From: Atrichornis clamosus
Taxonomy: Eukaryota > Chordata > Aves > Passeriformes > Menuridae
Assembly (NCBI GenBank): GCA_013400975.1
Contig: WBMZ01011896.1
Location: 1-64,000, forward strand
Direction: 5' to 3'
Length of the DNA: 64,000 nt
A model generated the notes under the pieces. That model had not been told where the DNA came from. It saw only the letters and a program-made list of their open reading frames with translations, and did no database searches. Positions 38,401-50,286 of the stretch are shown here, piece after piece. The first letter of the stretch is position 1. Each line of letters starts with the position of its first letter. A program made the position numbers and the translations under genes.

Positions 38401-41400
38401 TGCAGGGCAAGACCGTTATCAGCAGGAAGATAGCGGGAAGGCCCAGGACGGAGGCGGCGATCATCAGCGCTCGACATGCTTGGACATACCCTGTGGGCAA
38501 GGCAAGGAAGGAGGATTTTGATTATTTGGCACCAGAGAAGGACACTTTTGGACAAAGGCTCCTGTTTGATTAGATCCTGAGGCTTGCATGGAGTACGGGA
38601 AATGGGTCATCCCTGTGTAAACATTAAATCTTCACCAGGCATAAAGCAGTGAGGCTGGAGTGCAGTGGGTACTGCATGAACATGGGATGTGCAGGCTCAA
38701 AACTTTCCAACAAACAAACAGTACTGCCCGGAAAACATAAGCTTTTCCCAGAGAGACACTGAGAAATCATGGAGCTGGAAAATACGGGAAGGAAAAGTAG
38801 GAGAAATGGCTAGGAAGGAGCTTCCCTGTACTGTTTCATAGTGAGATTAATTTGATTAAATAACAAGAATTTAAAGTCTTTAAACAACAGGAATTTAAAG
38901 CCCTAAAGACTCTCTCATCATTCAGAGGGCTGAATAATTGAAGACCCACTACTGACACTGCAGGTCCATGGAGTGCTGCCAGCAGCTGCCCCGAGGCAAT
39001 GAGCACTGTCGACCTGGGAGGAGGAGGAGGAACCCTCCTCACCCCCAGCCACATCCCAGCACTGCACCCCAGGAGCTCGGCCTGGTTGTGGGCTTTCAGA
39101 GGAGATCCATGGCTTGAACTGACCGCTGGCACAGAGAAGACTGCACTTTGCAGAGCTGCTTGAGTTGCCATAACCAAGGGCCATGTAATTCCTCTGGGTC
39201 CCTACAGACATCACAGGATCCCCCGGCATTTCATCAGCTACCATTCCTCTCCTGTCTATCCCTGTGCACAAGGCAGCAAGAAACAACAGGGACAAGGGTC
39301 TGTGGATGTGCTGGGCAGAACCATGACATTTCTGCCACTCTGGAAGGGTCTCTGTATCATAATACATGATTTAAAAAATATTTATATACATTATGTATAC
39401 CTTAACTTTATATATTTTATATCTAATGTATATATACTATATAAAAATTACATATACATAAATTAAACCAGGTCATTTCTTGCATGCAAAAGAAAAAGGA
39501 GAAATGTCAGGTTTGCCCCAGTGCCTGGTGACCTCCCCCAGCTCTTAGGACAGTCTCAGCACAGTGAGTGTGCTGGCTCTCTGTCTCCTCTTAGTAACAA
39601 AATGAAGCTGCCAGATGCAGATGTGGAATTTTGTGATGCCTCAACCAACAGCAGCAAACAGGGGCCTCAAGCACATCCCACTGACACACAGGTACAGCAC
39701 CAGGAATGAGGATTTTACTGTTCCTGGAAGTGCAGACGCTGTGTATATTGAATATTTCCTTGATTTTTTCAAGAGAAAACTTTAAAAAAAGTTACCTGAG
39801 GAGTTCAGAGCATAAAACAAGACCCTAAAGAAGAGGTGGCCGTGCTCAGTGTAGTTTCTGTGCAATCAATCCCAATTAAACAAGAATACAAACAATTCAT
39901 TTTAAAGACTTGACTCAGACAATGAAAGGCTCTAAATATATTTCAGCTATCAGGCATACCAGGAAAAATTTCCCTCTCATGGCAAGCTGTGGGTATCAAA
40001 CAAGCTACAAGCAGAAACATCTTGGTTGGTGATTTGTTTCTGCTCCAGGGAAGCTTTGCTCTCTGCTACTGCAAGACCCCTTTACCTATTTATTAAGTTG
40101 CATTCATTAATGTTTCGTTGGGGCAGAACCTGCCTCTGTCTTCTCTGCTGAATCAGATTTAACAACAGCAGCAGTAAGGAAGGCAAACTTACTAAAATAA
40201 AAGTAAACACACACAGAGAAAGAGAGAATGGGAGTGAGCATGAGAGACTCAACATTGCTAAGTACACAGAGCAAGCTCTGTAATAGAGAGAAATTCAGGA
40301 ATAACACTTTTAACCTCTTTTAAAATTATTTCTATGACAAATTAAACAAATAAATAATGAAACATGAAAGAAAATGGCAAGAAATGGTCATTTCTGCCCT
40401 GTCAGTTCTGGGAGAGGCACCTCTGACATGGCAGAGGAGCTGCAATCTAAAACACAGCAGAATAAAGCTCTATAAAATGAGCAGTGATTGAAACAGGCAA
40501 GATCGGTAACTAAACTTACAGAGACCAGACCTCACAAAACTTTGGCAGGTTTAATTAGCTCAAAAGATATACTAATACTGATTAAACACCTTGCTTAATT
40601 TTTGCTTTGCAGTAAGCTAGATGAAAAGTAGTATATTATTTAAAAATATATCAAGTTAAATATAGTTACATCTGTTTGCTGTGTAAAAGTTCTGTCTTGC
40701 CTTAGAACCTGTGGGAAGCACAAGACTATCAAGACTAATGATGATCTTCTGAAAGATTAAAAGCCATAGCAGCATTAATAATAGATGCTGAAAGATTCAT
40801 TATGCTTCAAATCACTTTAGAGAATCAAACGTTAACATTTGTAATGGTTCACCATCCCCTTGAAGTGCTCTATTACACCTCAGTGTGCTCTGCATGTTTT
40901 GCAGAGCAATCTAGAGACAAGATGTGAAAGGAACAGTGAGCTTTTACAAAGAGCAGTGGTTAAACATTTAACTGCATTTTAGTAGCCACAGATAACACGA
41001 GACCTGGGTACGGTTAAAGACAGGTATAAATCAATGAGGATCATGTTAAGAGCTCCCATTCACATTCTCTGGTGCATTTTAATGGACCATCTCCTGCGCT
41101 GATGAAGCTGAAGGAGCTTCAGCACCAACTCCTCCAGCAGCAGCAGGGCAAGGCTCCGGGAGGGAAGGGGAGGATGGGACACACGTACCTGGCAGTATGA
41201 GGATGTCCACGAGGGGCTTGCAGTGATAGAGACCAGTTGCCATGACACAGTCTGCCCACAGCCCCTTGGATCCCAGCTCATCCATTTTCCTGCAGGTGGT
41301 AATGGTGTAGCCGCAAGTCACCACCCAGTCGTTGGTGGCCGTGGCCACAACCACCCCGATCCACCCTACAAAACTGCAGACAAATCCAGCCAGGTGCAGG

Positions 41401-41414
41401 CAGGTGGCCACCAT
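32175..41414 (-). CDS. CLDN11: CLDN11, claudin-11 / oligodendrocyte-specific protein (whole gene, 3 coding exons)
   Basis: Joining 41414-41189, 38490-38326 and 32407-32175 on the minus strand gives 624 nt, that is 207 aa plus stop, the length I know for mammalian claudin-11. It is a four-helix tight-junction protein of CNS myelin, Sertoli cells and the stria vascularis, forming barrier strands. The claudin signature is complete: W30, G51-L52-W53, C56 and C65 in extracellular loop 1. Helices lie near 7-27, 82-104, 121-142 and 158-178. The C-terminus SAHV is a PDZ-binding motif for ZO-type scaffolds. The start MVATC is the family start; its ATG has G at -3 and +4, and there is no in-frame ATG upstream. 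The intact frame and conserved motifs point to a working gene. It is tail-to-tail with SLC7A14. Confidence 0.97.
32408..38325 (-). other. CLDN11: CLDN11 intron 2 (5,918 bp)
   Basis: No gene found. It contains a (TA)n run near 34062-34076 and a long pyrimidine/poly(T) tract at 35798-35844. The remainder is unique sequence. Confidence 0.9.
35798..35844. repeat. Pyrimidine tract with 24 T residues
   Basis: Mixed T/C run followed by an uninterrupted run of T at 35821-35844. Read on the minus strand it is an A tract, but no retroposon body is recognisable beside it. Length may be unreliable because homopolymers are error-prone. Confidence 0.85.
38326..38490 (-). CDS. CLDN11: CLDN11 coding exon 2
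   Basis: Encodes the rest of G76 to L130 and the first base of A131: GYVQACRALMIAASVLGLPA of helix 2, the cytosolic loop RMGHEPGAAKYRRSQ, and the start of helix 3. Acceptor CCCACAG, donor CTGG|GTAAGG. Confidence 0.97.
38491..41188 (-). other. CLDN11: CLDN11 intron 1 (2,698 bp)
   Basis: No gene. Contains an AT-rich low-complexity stretch at about 39368-39470; the rest is unique sequence. Confidence 0.9.
39368..39470. repeat. AT-rich low-complexity stretch
   Basis: Nearly pure A/T with many TATATA-type units for about 100 bases. Confidence 0.8.
41189..41414 (-). CDS. CLDN11: CLDN11 coding exon 1
   Basis: Encodes residues 1-75 and the first base of codon 76: helix 1 (GFVCSFVGWIGVVVATA) and extracellular loop 1 with W30, GLW and the two loop cysteines. 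Donor CCAG|GTACGT. The GC-rich bases up to about 41690 probably hold the 5' UTR and promoter; I see no clear TATA box. Confidence 0.97.
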
Positions 41415-44400
41415 CTCTGTCCCTTGGTGGGGCGGGCTGCACAGGACAGTGCCCACGGGGGGTCAGCGAAGCCGCACGGCGAGGTCCCGGCTGCTGGAGC
41501 AGGAGGGATGGGGTTTGGCAGGACGAGGTCCCTGATCAGGCTCTGCTGAAAGCACTCGGCTGCCTCTGCCCAGCTCCCTCCCTGGGAGGGGTCAGAGCTG
41601 CCTCCAGCCCCATAACGCATGGGAGGAGCGAGTGGGGAGCCCCAACTTCAGCGCAGCCGGAGCGTCCGAGGGGAAGGAGGGTGTGGGGAGGAGGAGATGT
41701 ACAATCACACCCAACTGTGCTTGAAACACAAACCAGAGGGGTTTATTCAAATGCAAACAGCCTGGCTATTCAAAATTTAGCATCAAGGGAGAGAAATTAA
41801 GGCAGTGTTTGCAAGCTGGAGACAAATGGTCACACTGGTACATCCTCATGGAAAGACACGGGAAGAAACGTGGTGGGCAGAGTTACTCAAGTGGTGGAAT
41901 TGATCATTTCATCAAAGCCATCAGCACAGTCGCAGAAAATGGACAGAATCAGTCTTGGGTCTTTCCTGATGCTTTCAGTAATTGTAAAAATGTAAAAGAC
42001 CCATCACTGCATTCTCTGCTGTGCCTGGACTTTCAGAAATATTAACTGTTGCTCACTGAGTCTTAAATACATGTTTAACAGCACCTCAGTCCCACTTTTG
42101 AATGCTCAGTTTAAAATGAACAACTTTTAACTCAGACATTTAGTCTGAGTCAATTTATTATATGAATTTTAGCACGTTTGATAGAACAGGGGCAGCCCAC
42201 TATAAAGTGCCAGAGGTGGAGAGAAACTTCACATCTTCCCGTTCTGCATCAGGAGAAACAGGAAGGCAGGGTATTTTCCTAACTTTGCTTTGTATTTTCA
42301 CAACACATGTATCTGTTATCGCGTGCCGACACATCCCTAAGGACATTTCGTCGCTCCGTGTTCTCCTCCAGCGCTGCTGGTGTTGCGAAGGGAAGGTTTG
42401 GAATTAGGCAGATGCCACATGCCTGGAGAGACCACTAGTGGAGAGCTGTCTGCGGTGCACGGGCAGGGAAAAGGGACAAGAAAATGACACAAAAATGAAT
42501 TTCATTCACACCTGGAGCTGTCAGTGAGAAAGAAATACTGGAAACTCCCCTCCGAGTTTAAGATGCCGGGAATGAAATATATCCTGCTCTTCATCCAAGG
42601 GTATTTTTTCCCATTCTTTAACAAATAAAGGGAAAACCACAAACAACAGCATTCTAAGCTTCATTTGTTACCCGTTCTTTAGGTCCAAAATTCAAGGAGA
42701 TGAGGTCACAGTTTTCTGTCAAAACTTCATCTGAACACTGGAGTACTACCAAAGAAAAATTCCTATAATAAATTTAATAGTTGTGTTCACGTTTGTTTTA
42801 TATTTTTGGTTACTCCTTGGTTTTTTTCTATACCTGGTGTATGGTATTTCTGTGAAGCCAAGCTGCCAGCTGGCCTTCCACGGACTTTCCTGATGAGATT
42901 CCACCTTCCTGCATAGCTTGTTCTTCTACTGCACCCACCTCAGGTGGAGCGTGCTGTTACTGACATCCACCCACAAATTTGTTGTCTAGGGTTCAATTCC
43001 AGATGGATTTAATCTTTCCCCAAACAATATTCCTGCTTATTTATTATTCAGGAGATAAACTTGTCATCTTCTGAGTGAAACTGGTGTTGTTCCACTTCTT
43101 GGACTGAGCAAGTGCCTTGGACAGATCACGTGCAACCTCCTGAATTCAAAAGGAGATGAGCTGACAAATTTCATCCCAAAGCTGAGGTTTAGAAGCCTCT
43201 TACACAGTGATAGTGCAGGCACATCCTAATAGACAATATAAGTTTTTTTTAAATGCTGCAAGGTATTCATTCACGGGCTGCAGATACATCCCTCTGTAAT
43301 TCAGTCTCCTACACTTATGGTTTCCTTAACCATGAAAGCTTCTTAACTCCATGTTTTCCTTCAAAAATGTATTTATCAAGGACTGTGCTCAATAGGCAAG
43401 AAGTAAATTTGGTAACTAGCACTGCTCAACAATACTCGAGCTGGTGCCCACAGGGCACAGTGTGAATTATTTCATTAATGTCTACAGAGACAGGAAACAT
43501 TTACTATTTTGTCAGTGTTACAAATCACACCACTCACAGTTAAGTGAACATAATTTAGTATGGGACAAGTGAACAATGATTTACAAGATCAATAAAATAA
43601 GAAATTAGAACGACTTCCCAGCTATATGCCAAGTAAGTTGATACACTTTGGGCAATAATCTTAAAAGCTGCCTTTTTAAAAGCAAGTGCTACTCATGCAT
43701 TTATTTCAGCAACAGTGTGAACTCCTTAAAAATCAATCTTTTACCCCTCACTCACAGTTTTTCCTTGATCCTCATTGTTCTTTCTGACAAAAGACAGGCG
43801 TTGCAATTAGTCATAGTTACCCAAGCTATCAACACCCCATGGCTCCTTCTCATCCAAATGACTCACCTTGAACTTTTTCTTTACATTTCCAGCCTGACAC
43901 TTTCCTCCCTGATTGGAAATACAGCAGTATAAAAATGCAAGATGGGTACAAGCGGTACAGTTAGTTCTTAATTTTCTTCTATATTGAAGGCTGAGATGAT
44001 CAAAATATTATAATTTTCATCCTTATCCTGGTTCATACTGCTCCTTTCTCTTTTCAGCTGTAAAATATAGGCAAGTACACGGCAGCATTAAGGGTTTGCA
44101 ATGATCTGAAATATCATCAGCATTTCCTATAAGCAAGAGCAGTACCTTAAAACAAGGACAAAGCAATTTTTGCACTGATTTGAGGAGAAGAAAAAATACA
44201 AAAGTGTGTGTATGTGAATGCACATTCTTACATGTCCAGAAGAAACCTCTCCGTATGAATAAAATCCCCCAGAAAATCTCCAAAATATTATTTGTAGCAA
44301 AAGTTATATTTTACTACAACATAGGTGGGGTTAGGTGACCAACAGAATCCAGTTTATTGTTGTAAGTCGTGGAAACTCCATGCAAATGGAAAACTTGTGG

Positions 44401-45104
44401 AAGAATATGCAGCTTAGAGGAACTGCTCCCTCTTTTCTCCTCCACTGCTCCTGCCCTCTCCTATTCTGATTTTTCTGCTACTTTAGCTCCCTGATAGCAC
44501 ACGAAAATGTTAAGTGATGTAATCACATGGTTTACAAAAACCAAGAACTCCCAAGAGTCACTCACCATCAGCAGTTGCTATTTTTTTCAGCAAATACAGC
44601 AAAAATCATCATTTCTGATTTTAACTTTGTATAATCCCAGCATTTCATCTGGCAATGTCTGTTTTTAATCTCATTTATTATTAAGCTATGGAAGAGAGGT
44701 GTGAACAGCTCAAACATTGCTTGAGCAGTCAAGCAGCAACAAAGCTGGGCACCAAAGAACTTGCCAGGTATGCGAGGGGTTGTATTTACAGGTATTAACA
44801 CTAAATTTGTGCCAAGATACATAGAAATCTTAGTGTCAATACCTCTACAGAATGGTAAGAGCTTTAGAAAGTGGAGCCATGGGGAGGGAAGGCTTTGATC
44901 TTGTAGATTTTGCTTAAAATACCCTTTAGAGAACTCGGGGCCTGCTGCAGGCTGCGGGAGTTCTGCTAACAAGTTTCAGTTTAATCAGATTTTAATTCAT
45001 TGTAATCACAGCAAGGATGGCTCAGTCCTGCTCAGAAAAGCCCCCAGTTAAACGCCCTGAAAGAGTCACATTTAGAAATCAGTGTTCAGGAATACGACAG
45101 AGAC
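41415..45104. other. Intergenic CLDN11 / SKIL
   Basis: The first 280 bases or so (to about 41690) are GC-rich and likely CLDN11 5' UTR and promoter. The rest is AT-rich unique DNA with short frames lacking any recognisable domain. No repeat identified with confidence. Confidence 0.6.
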
Positions 45105-45126
45105 AAGTGTTCTGACATGACAGTTC

Positions 45127-45132
45127 TTTATT
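45127..45132 (-). promoter_or_regulatory. SKIL: Candidate distal poly(A) signal, SKIL
   Basis: AATAAA on the minus strand, followed in transcript direction by CTTGTCTCTGTCG, a T/GT-rich downstream region. Confidence 0.55.
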
Positions 45133-48100
45133 GTTTTTGAATCCACGATCTATACAGGTATTTACAAGGCATGGAAATGGATAACAGCACAAAATACAAT
45201 TGAGGTATAAGCTAAGAGCACAGTATGTCATGTTTCAATAAATATAATTCAAAATTTGTAAACTAAGTGACCAGATAGATGCATTTTGTTTACTAAAACC
45301 ATATAAAATATCTGTTAAATCTCACGTGAGGTAGAGGACAGTTTTGTGTGTCATGTAATGCAACCACAGCAACGTTGACAATAAGACTGTACATCATTGG
45401 CAAAGTATTAAAAATTGTTGAATGCACTGATCGTTTTTCACAGGCTTTTCCTATGGTTTCAGAATAGTCACTCAACCTGTTGCCTTGAGCTAACACAGAC
45501 TCAGTTGTTTTGCAGCTACTTTCTGTCATTTGAGAGAATTATACTGGCATGTCAACAGCAATAAATACTTTAGAGAGTGAGGATGAAAACACAAAAATGT
45601 TTTGTCAATCACAGAAAGCAACGTGATGGCAACGAAATATTTCAGACCAACTTTTTATTATTTCCTAGAATTCGTTTAACTACAGTACAGCTGTGCTTTC
45701 CTTTAAGTGAGGTATCTCTTAGAAGAAAAAAAATTCAATTGATATTGTTACACTTAATCGATTTTCAAATAGCAAAATTTTATACCGTGTTTGCTGTGCT
45801 TGATGAAGTGCTTAAAAGTCATTTTTCAAGCATTTTCCAACTGAACCACTAACCCTGAAAAAACCAATTTGCTAAATAATAGAGACACACTATAAAACCA
45901 TCGTGCAATTTGTAAGCAATAACTGCTTTCACAAAAGCTAAAAAATGACTGTCTTTTTTAAATAGATATATGCAGCAAATAGAACATTCTACAAGTGTTC
46001 TGTAAAGAAAACTGATGAACACTCACACTACAAATGTAATGAGCAAAAAGAAAATTGAAATTTGCAGCTTTCTGCTGCCTACTATTGATGGCTTAAATAA
46101 AATTACTGCAATATTGCAAGCACAGATTAATAGGTAGGAGAAATGACGTCTTTTGTCGACTTCACCATGTTATAGAAAACTCTGTTGTGTGGATTAATTA
46201 CACGAATTAAGTGCAGAAAAAATACAAAGTTGTTATCTTTACTGACAATCAAAATATATACTCTACAAACAAGTGAATTCTAGGAAGCTGACCAGGACAG
46301 CATTTCAAGGCCAACTTCCCAACTAATGCTAGGAAAGGTTTCAAAAAATTTCATAACACATTCTACCTATCCCCTCCCCCAGTACAAAACAAGAATGCAT
46401 GAATAAAACATTGTGACTTCTAAAATACGGGCCAAAACTTATATTTTTTTCAGGCCACCAGTAGCTTTATGCTCCCACCCAACTTTTCCTACTTCACTAA
46501 TTGCATTATGCCTTTACTATGTACAGATGGTTTTACACCTAAGCTATCAATATATTAAATATAGAATAAAATTAGTTTAAGAATGTGAAACATAACTACA
46601 TTCATCTAAATACTCAAACTGAACGATATGATTTACAAAAACTAAAACACAGTCTTAACTAAGTTTGGAGATTTAGATTAAAATCTCTTTCATTGAGGGA
46701 TACTTCTTTACACTGTGAGTGAAGGTGTTTCCAGACTGCCAAAATTACAAGAGTTTTACCCTTTATGCTTTTATATTTTAAAGTACACAAAGCACGTGAA
46801 AGTTCTCTTTTAAAAAAGTATAGGAGCAAATTAGGTATTCACCTTGAATTCTACTTATTTCTTTCCAAAAGGTGCACTAGGCAACTTCTATCTTGGTGTA
46901 GGTGTTTAATAAAGCAACTTTTAAATTATAGACAATTTTAGGATTTTTTCCTACAGGCTTCAAGTCACAACTATCTGGGAAAATGACTTCTTGCCTGAAA
47001 AAATCAGGAAGCAATAACTGAAGGCAAACCAAATAACACATAAAACGAGCATGCTGTGACTTAAAGCAAGGATCTAGTGACAGATTTAGTTTCTACTATT
47101 AAATGTGCACTTAAGTGAGGGCCCTCAAGTGTGCATTCCAAGTTCCTAAGTCAGGCTGTAAAATAAACCATTCAATAGAACTAGCATAAGGTAGCTAAAA
47201 AAAGGACAACATATACTTGTTATAGAACTCAGAGTATTATTTACAATTTACTAAAAAACTATCTTTCAAAGACTGTGAGCACACAAAAGTCTATGGCACA
47301 TTTATGTATATGTTATTACTTAAAATTGGTATAAAATTAAGTCTACACATATGAAAATTGTTTATGTTATGTCAAGAGCCTGAAAGTATTATTTAAGAAT
47401 TTTAAGAGGATTACAGTAATTTAAAATGCATTCCAACTTTAGATTAACTAAATGGAATATTTACAAAGCTACTTTTAAGGTCCTTTTAACAAATGTTCCA
47501 TTAGCTTTGTCAGCCAGATGTTTGAAAACTATTAGGAGGCCTTATCTGCAATTGGAAATGGTAAAACTTCCTATAGCTGCTGGAGTTCTTGCAACAGTGA
47601 AAATATTAGAACAAAGGATGGCCACCAGCATTTTAAGAGCCTCCAGCAGTGACCCAAGTGCTGGCTGAGGCACAGGAACCTGGGCTACACCAGCCTTCCA
47701 CTGCCACTGCTGAACAACCGCTGGCCAAGAGGGACCTCTGAGCAGAAGTCACAGAACACAGACAAGACCTGAATGGAAAACGAATCTACACTATTCTACT
47801 AATATAATAATCCCAGGAGGATTCCAAACATACAACAGCTAAGCTATAAATACTGTGGTGCATCAGTCAGTGCAGCTGTGTGAACGAGCTGTGGCCCTGT
47901 CTACACCAACAGCCCGAGCCCGGTCCAGAACACTGACACCGAAAAGCAACACAAACAGACTCCCTCCATCCCTCAACAACAGCCAGGTGGAACTCTCCAG
48001 TTTCCCAGCTAATCCAACACAGGATCTGCCAATCACACTGGGCAACTCCAAGCTCCATTCCCTAACCATCACACCTCTACCAATGCTCCTGCCTGCTCTC

Positions 48101-48335
48101 TCTGTATCCATGGGTTTGGTGGTTGGACAATAAAACATTCGCGGTGTTTTTAAAGCAAGTGGCACACACACACAACCAGAACCGTTTGCAGTCAGCACCT
48201 TTCCCTCCAAACCAAGCTGCAAAGACAAGCCTTCTCCTTTTTAGTTTGCTTTTTTTGGTTTGTTTTTGTTTTTTTTAAAGCAAAAATTTGGAGATCAGAG
48301 CTGAAGAAGAGAAAAATGTAATCCAGGTCTCTTCT

Positions 48336-48403
48336 TTCCTGGCAGGGGGGTGGAACTAGATGATCTTTAAGATCCCTTCCAACCCAAACCATTCCATGAT
48401 TCT
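48336..48403 (+). mobile_element. CR1 LINE 3' end, short
   Basis: About 70 bases of CR1 terminus: GGCAGGGGGGTGGAACTAGA, then ATGATCTTTAAGATCCCTTC and the CCAACCCAAACCATTCCATG end. It is close to the CR1 consensus as I know it. It lies antisense within the inferred SKIL 3' UTR. Confidence 0.88.
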
Positions 48404-49954
48404 GGTCAACACTGACAAGGAAAACTGAATTTATAATCTAATCTGCTTTACTCATCAGTGTAAATATGACACAGAGCTCACGAACAAAATTGTACAGTTA
48501 TTAAAAAATCATCCTATGACTCCGTGACATTTAATTTACCACCTGATTTCTCATTCAATTTAGAGATACGTGCAATTTTATCTTTCTCTGTGATATTCAG
48601 TCTTGTTATATCACTAATAAACAAAAAAGAACAACGGTTTTCAGTTTTACTAGTTCAGGTGAAAAAAAAAAATCAATGGAGGCTTGTACTAGTGGTTTCA
48701 TCCAAAATTAACTGAATTATTAAGAGAATATTAAACCTAAGTACCTCAAAACCAGAAGCTAAAGCACAAGTTAAAATTATGTAGTAAAATACTAGAATTA
48801 CTAAAATATTCCTATCACTGACATGATCAGCTGACATCTGCTAGCTGTATCCAACTTTTTGGAGAGAAGTGCAAAAAAGTTTTTCTTCATCCAACTTTGT
48901 AGCCATGCATTTAACCCACTAGGAACCAGACTTCAGAAGTACTCAAACATTATATATATATACATAAAACAGTAATTCTGTACAATTACACATTTCCCAA
49001 TGTTATAGCTTAACAAACATGCTGTATTTCTTAATTCATGGTAACCTTACCATGCCATTCAAATACAGAGACTATCAAAATGATTTTTCAAAGTGCCATA
49101 CCTCAGAATTTTATATTTTAAGCTATGATCACAATGTCAGTTAAGGCCTGTTCTATGTAATGAAAGAAAAATCAACAAGTTGGCAAGAAGCTCAAAGTGT
49201 GGAGGCTTAGGGTACTAAAGAAATGAATACATATTCCTTAATAAATATTATTTTCCTTGAAAGCATTAGTATCTGAAAAAGAGTTAAGTAAAACTTTCTT
49301 GGCTTCTAGAAGGAAAAGCCCCACCTTTAAGCTTTTAACTAATGTTTCTTTCAAATGTACTACAGAGAAAAAAACAGAAGAAAACTTGTCAATTTTTAAC
49401 TTCCAAAGATTCCACTGTAATTGTAAAATTCTTAATTTAAAAAAAAATCTAATGTTTTCTTCTTTCAGCACAGCAAGCAAATGCTGGCTCTAACACTCCT
49501 TAGATTGATAATGAGTTGTTAAATAGACAATACTGAAAAGATCAGCTGACTTCACACAATGAAATTATGGGAAAACTCATGCTGGTAAATCACTTTTGAT
49601 GCTCAATCATCAATCATTGTGGCAATTTTGAGCTCCACCTTACAGACAAAAAGCTGCCTTTACTCTTCTCAGTTCGAGAACATTTAATTCTCACTGAAAC
49701 CCAAACTATTTTAGACCTTGAAGAATTCATAACGTTTTTAATGTACTTTTATAACTGGATGTGCAATTGGTAGCAAAATAAAGATACCCACATATGTTTT
49801 AACAGACAATGTTCAAAGGTGTAGAGTCCTTAAGACTGCATTAGAAATAGACAGAAACTGGTCACTCTAAATCAAGAGTTTCGTATTTTTCATTGTTTGA
49901 GAAAAACACCAGTACAAATCAATGCAGATTTTCATTGGTTAGGAAAATCTAAAA

Positions 49955-50000
49955 ATGTCTATCTATCTCTATTTATTTATATCTATGTATATCTTTATCT
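49955..50000. repeat. Degenerate TCTA/TTTA simple repeat
   Basis: Imperfect tetranucleotide units (CTATCTAT, TTTATTTATA, CTATGTATATCTTTATCT) shortly after the SKIL stop codon in the 3' UTR. Confidence 0.7.
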
Positions 50001-50124
50001 GGACCTGTCAGGGAAATAGGAATCCATAAAGAACACTTTTTCTCAGCACACAGAAATTGTTCACAATTCAATAAAACCAAAACACCCTGTTTGAAGGACA
50101 CAGTCGTGCTTCCTCTTCCAATTT

Positions 50125-50286
50125 CTATTTTCCTTTCCCATTTTTCGAAGACTTCAGGATCTGTAGCTTCAATTCTTTTATCATCATCTCTAACTTTTCC
50201 CGTGCCTCTCGTTCCTGTCTCAGTTCATCCTGAAGCTCTTGTCTATCTGCCTCTGCATGATCCAACCTCTGCCTCAACTCTGCCAG
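50125..50286 (-). CDS. SKIL: SKIL last coding exon with stop
   Basis: Encodes residues 638-690: [20 protein letters not shown] and the rest of the dimerising coiled coil, ending [10 protein letters not shown]. Stop TAG at 50127-50125. Acceptor TTTCACAG. The last five residues differ from the mammalian ending as I recall it. Confidence 0.96.
   Translation of the reverse strand: MAELRQRLDHAEADRQELQDELRQEREAREKLEMMIKELKLQILKSSKNGKGK

Larger units (their letters stand above)
45105..50124 (-). other. SKIL: SKIL 3' UTR (about 5 kb, extent inferred)
   Basis: AT-rich, exon-free stretch after the SKIL stop, ending at an AATAAA (complement of 45127-45132). It carries several Pumilio-type UGUANAUA sites (see findings), a CR1 tail in antisense, and a degenerate TCTA/TTTA-type simple repeat at about 49955-50000. 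Mammalian SKIL also has a long 3' UTR. Other minus-strand AATAAA motifs inside allow shorter forms. Confidence 0.65.

Noticed and set aside
41415..41456. In-frame N-terminal extension of CLDN11
   Set aside because: Starts at GTG; claudin-11 begins MVATC, whose ATG has a strong Kozak context.
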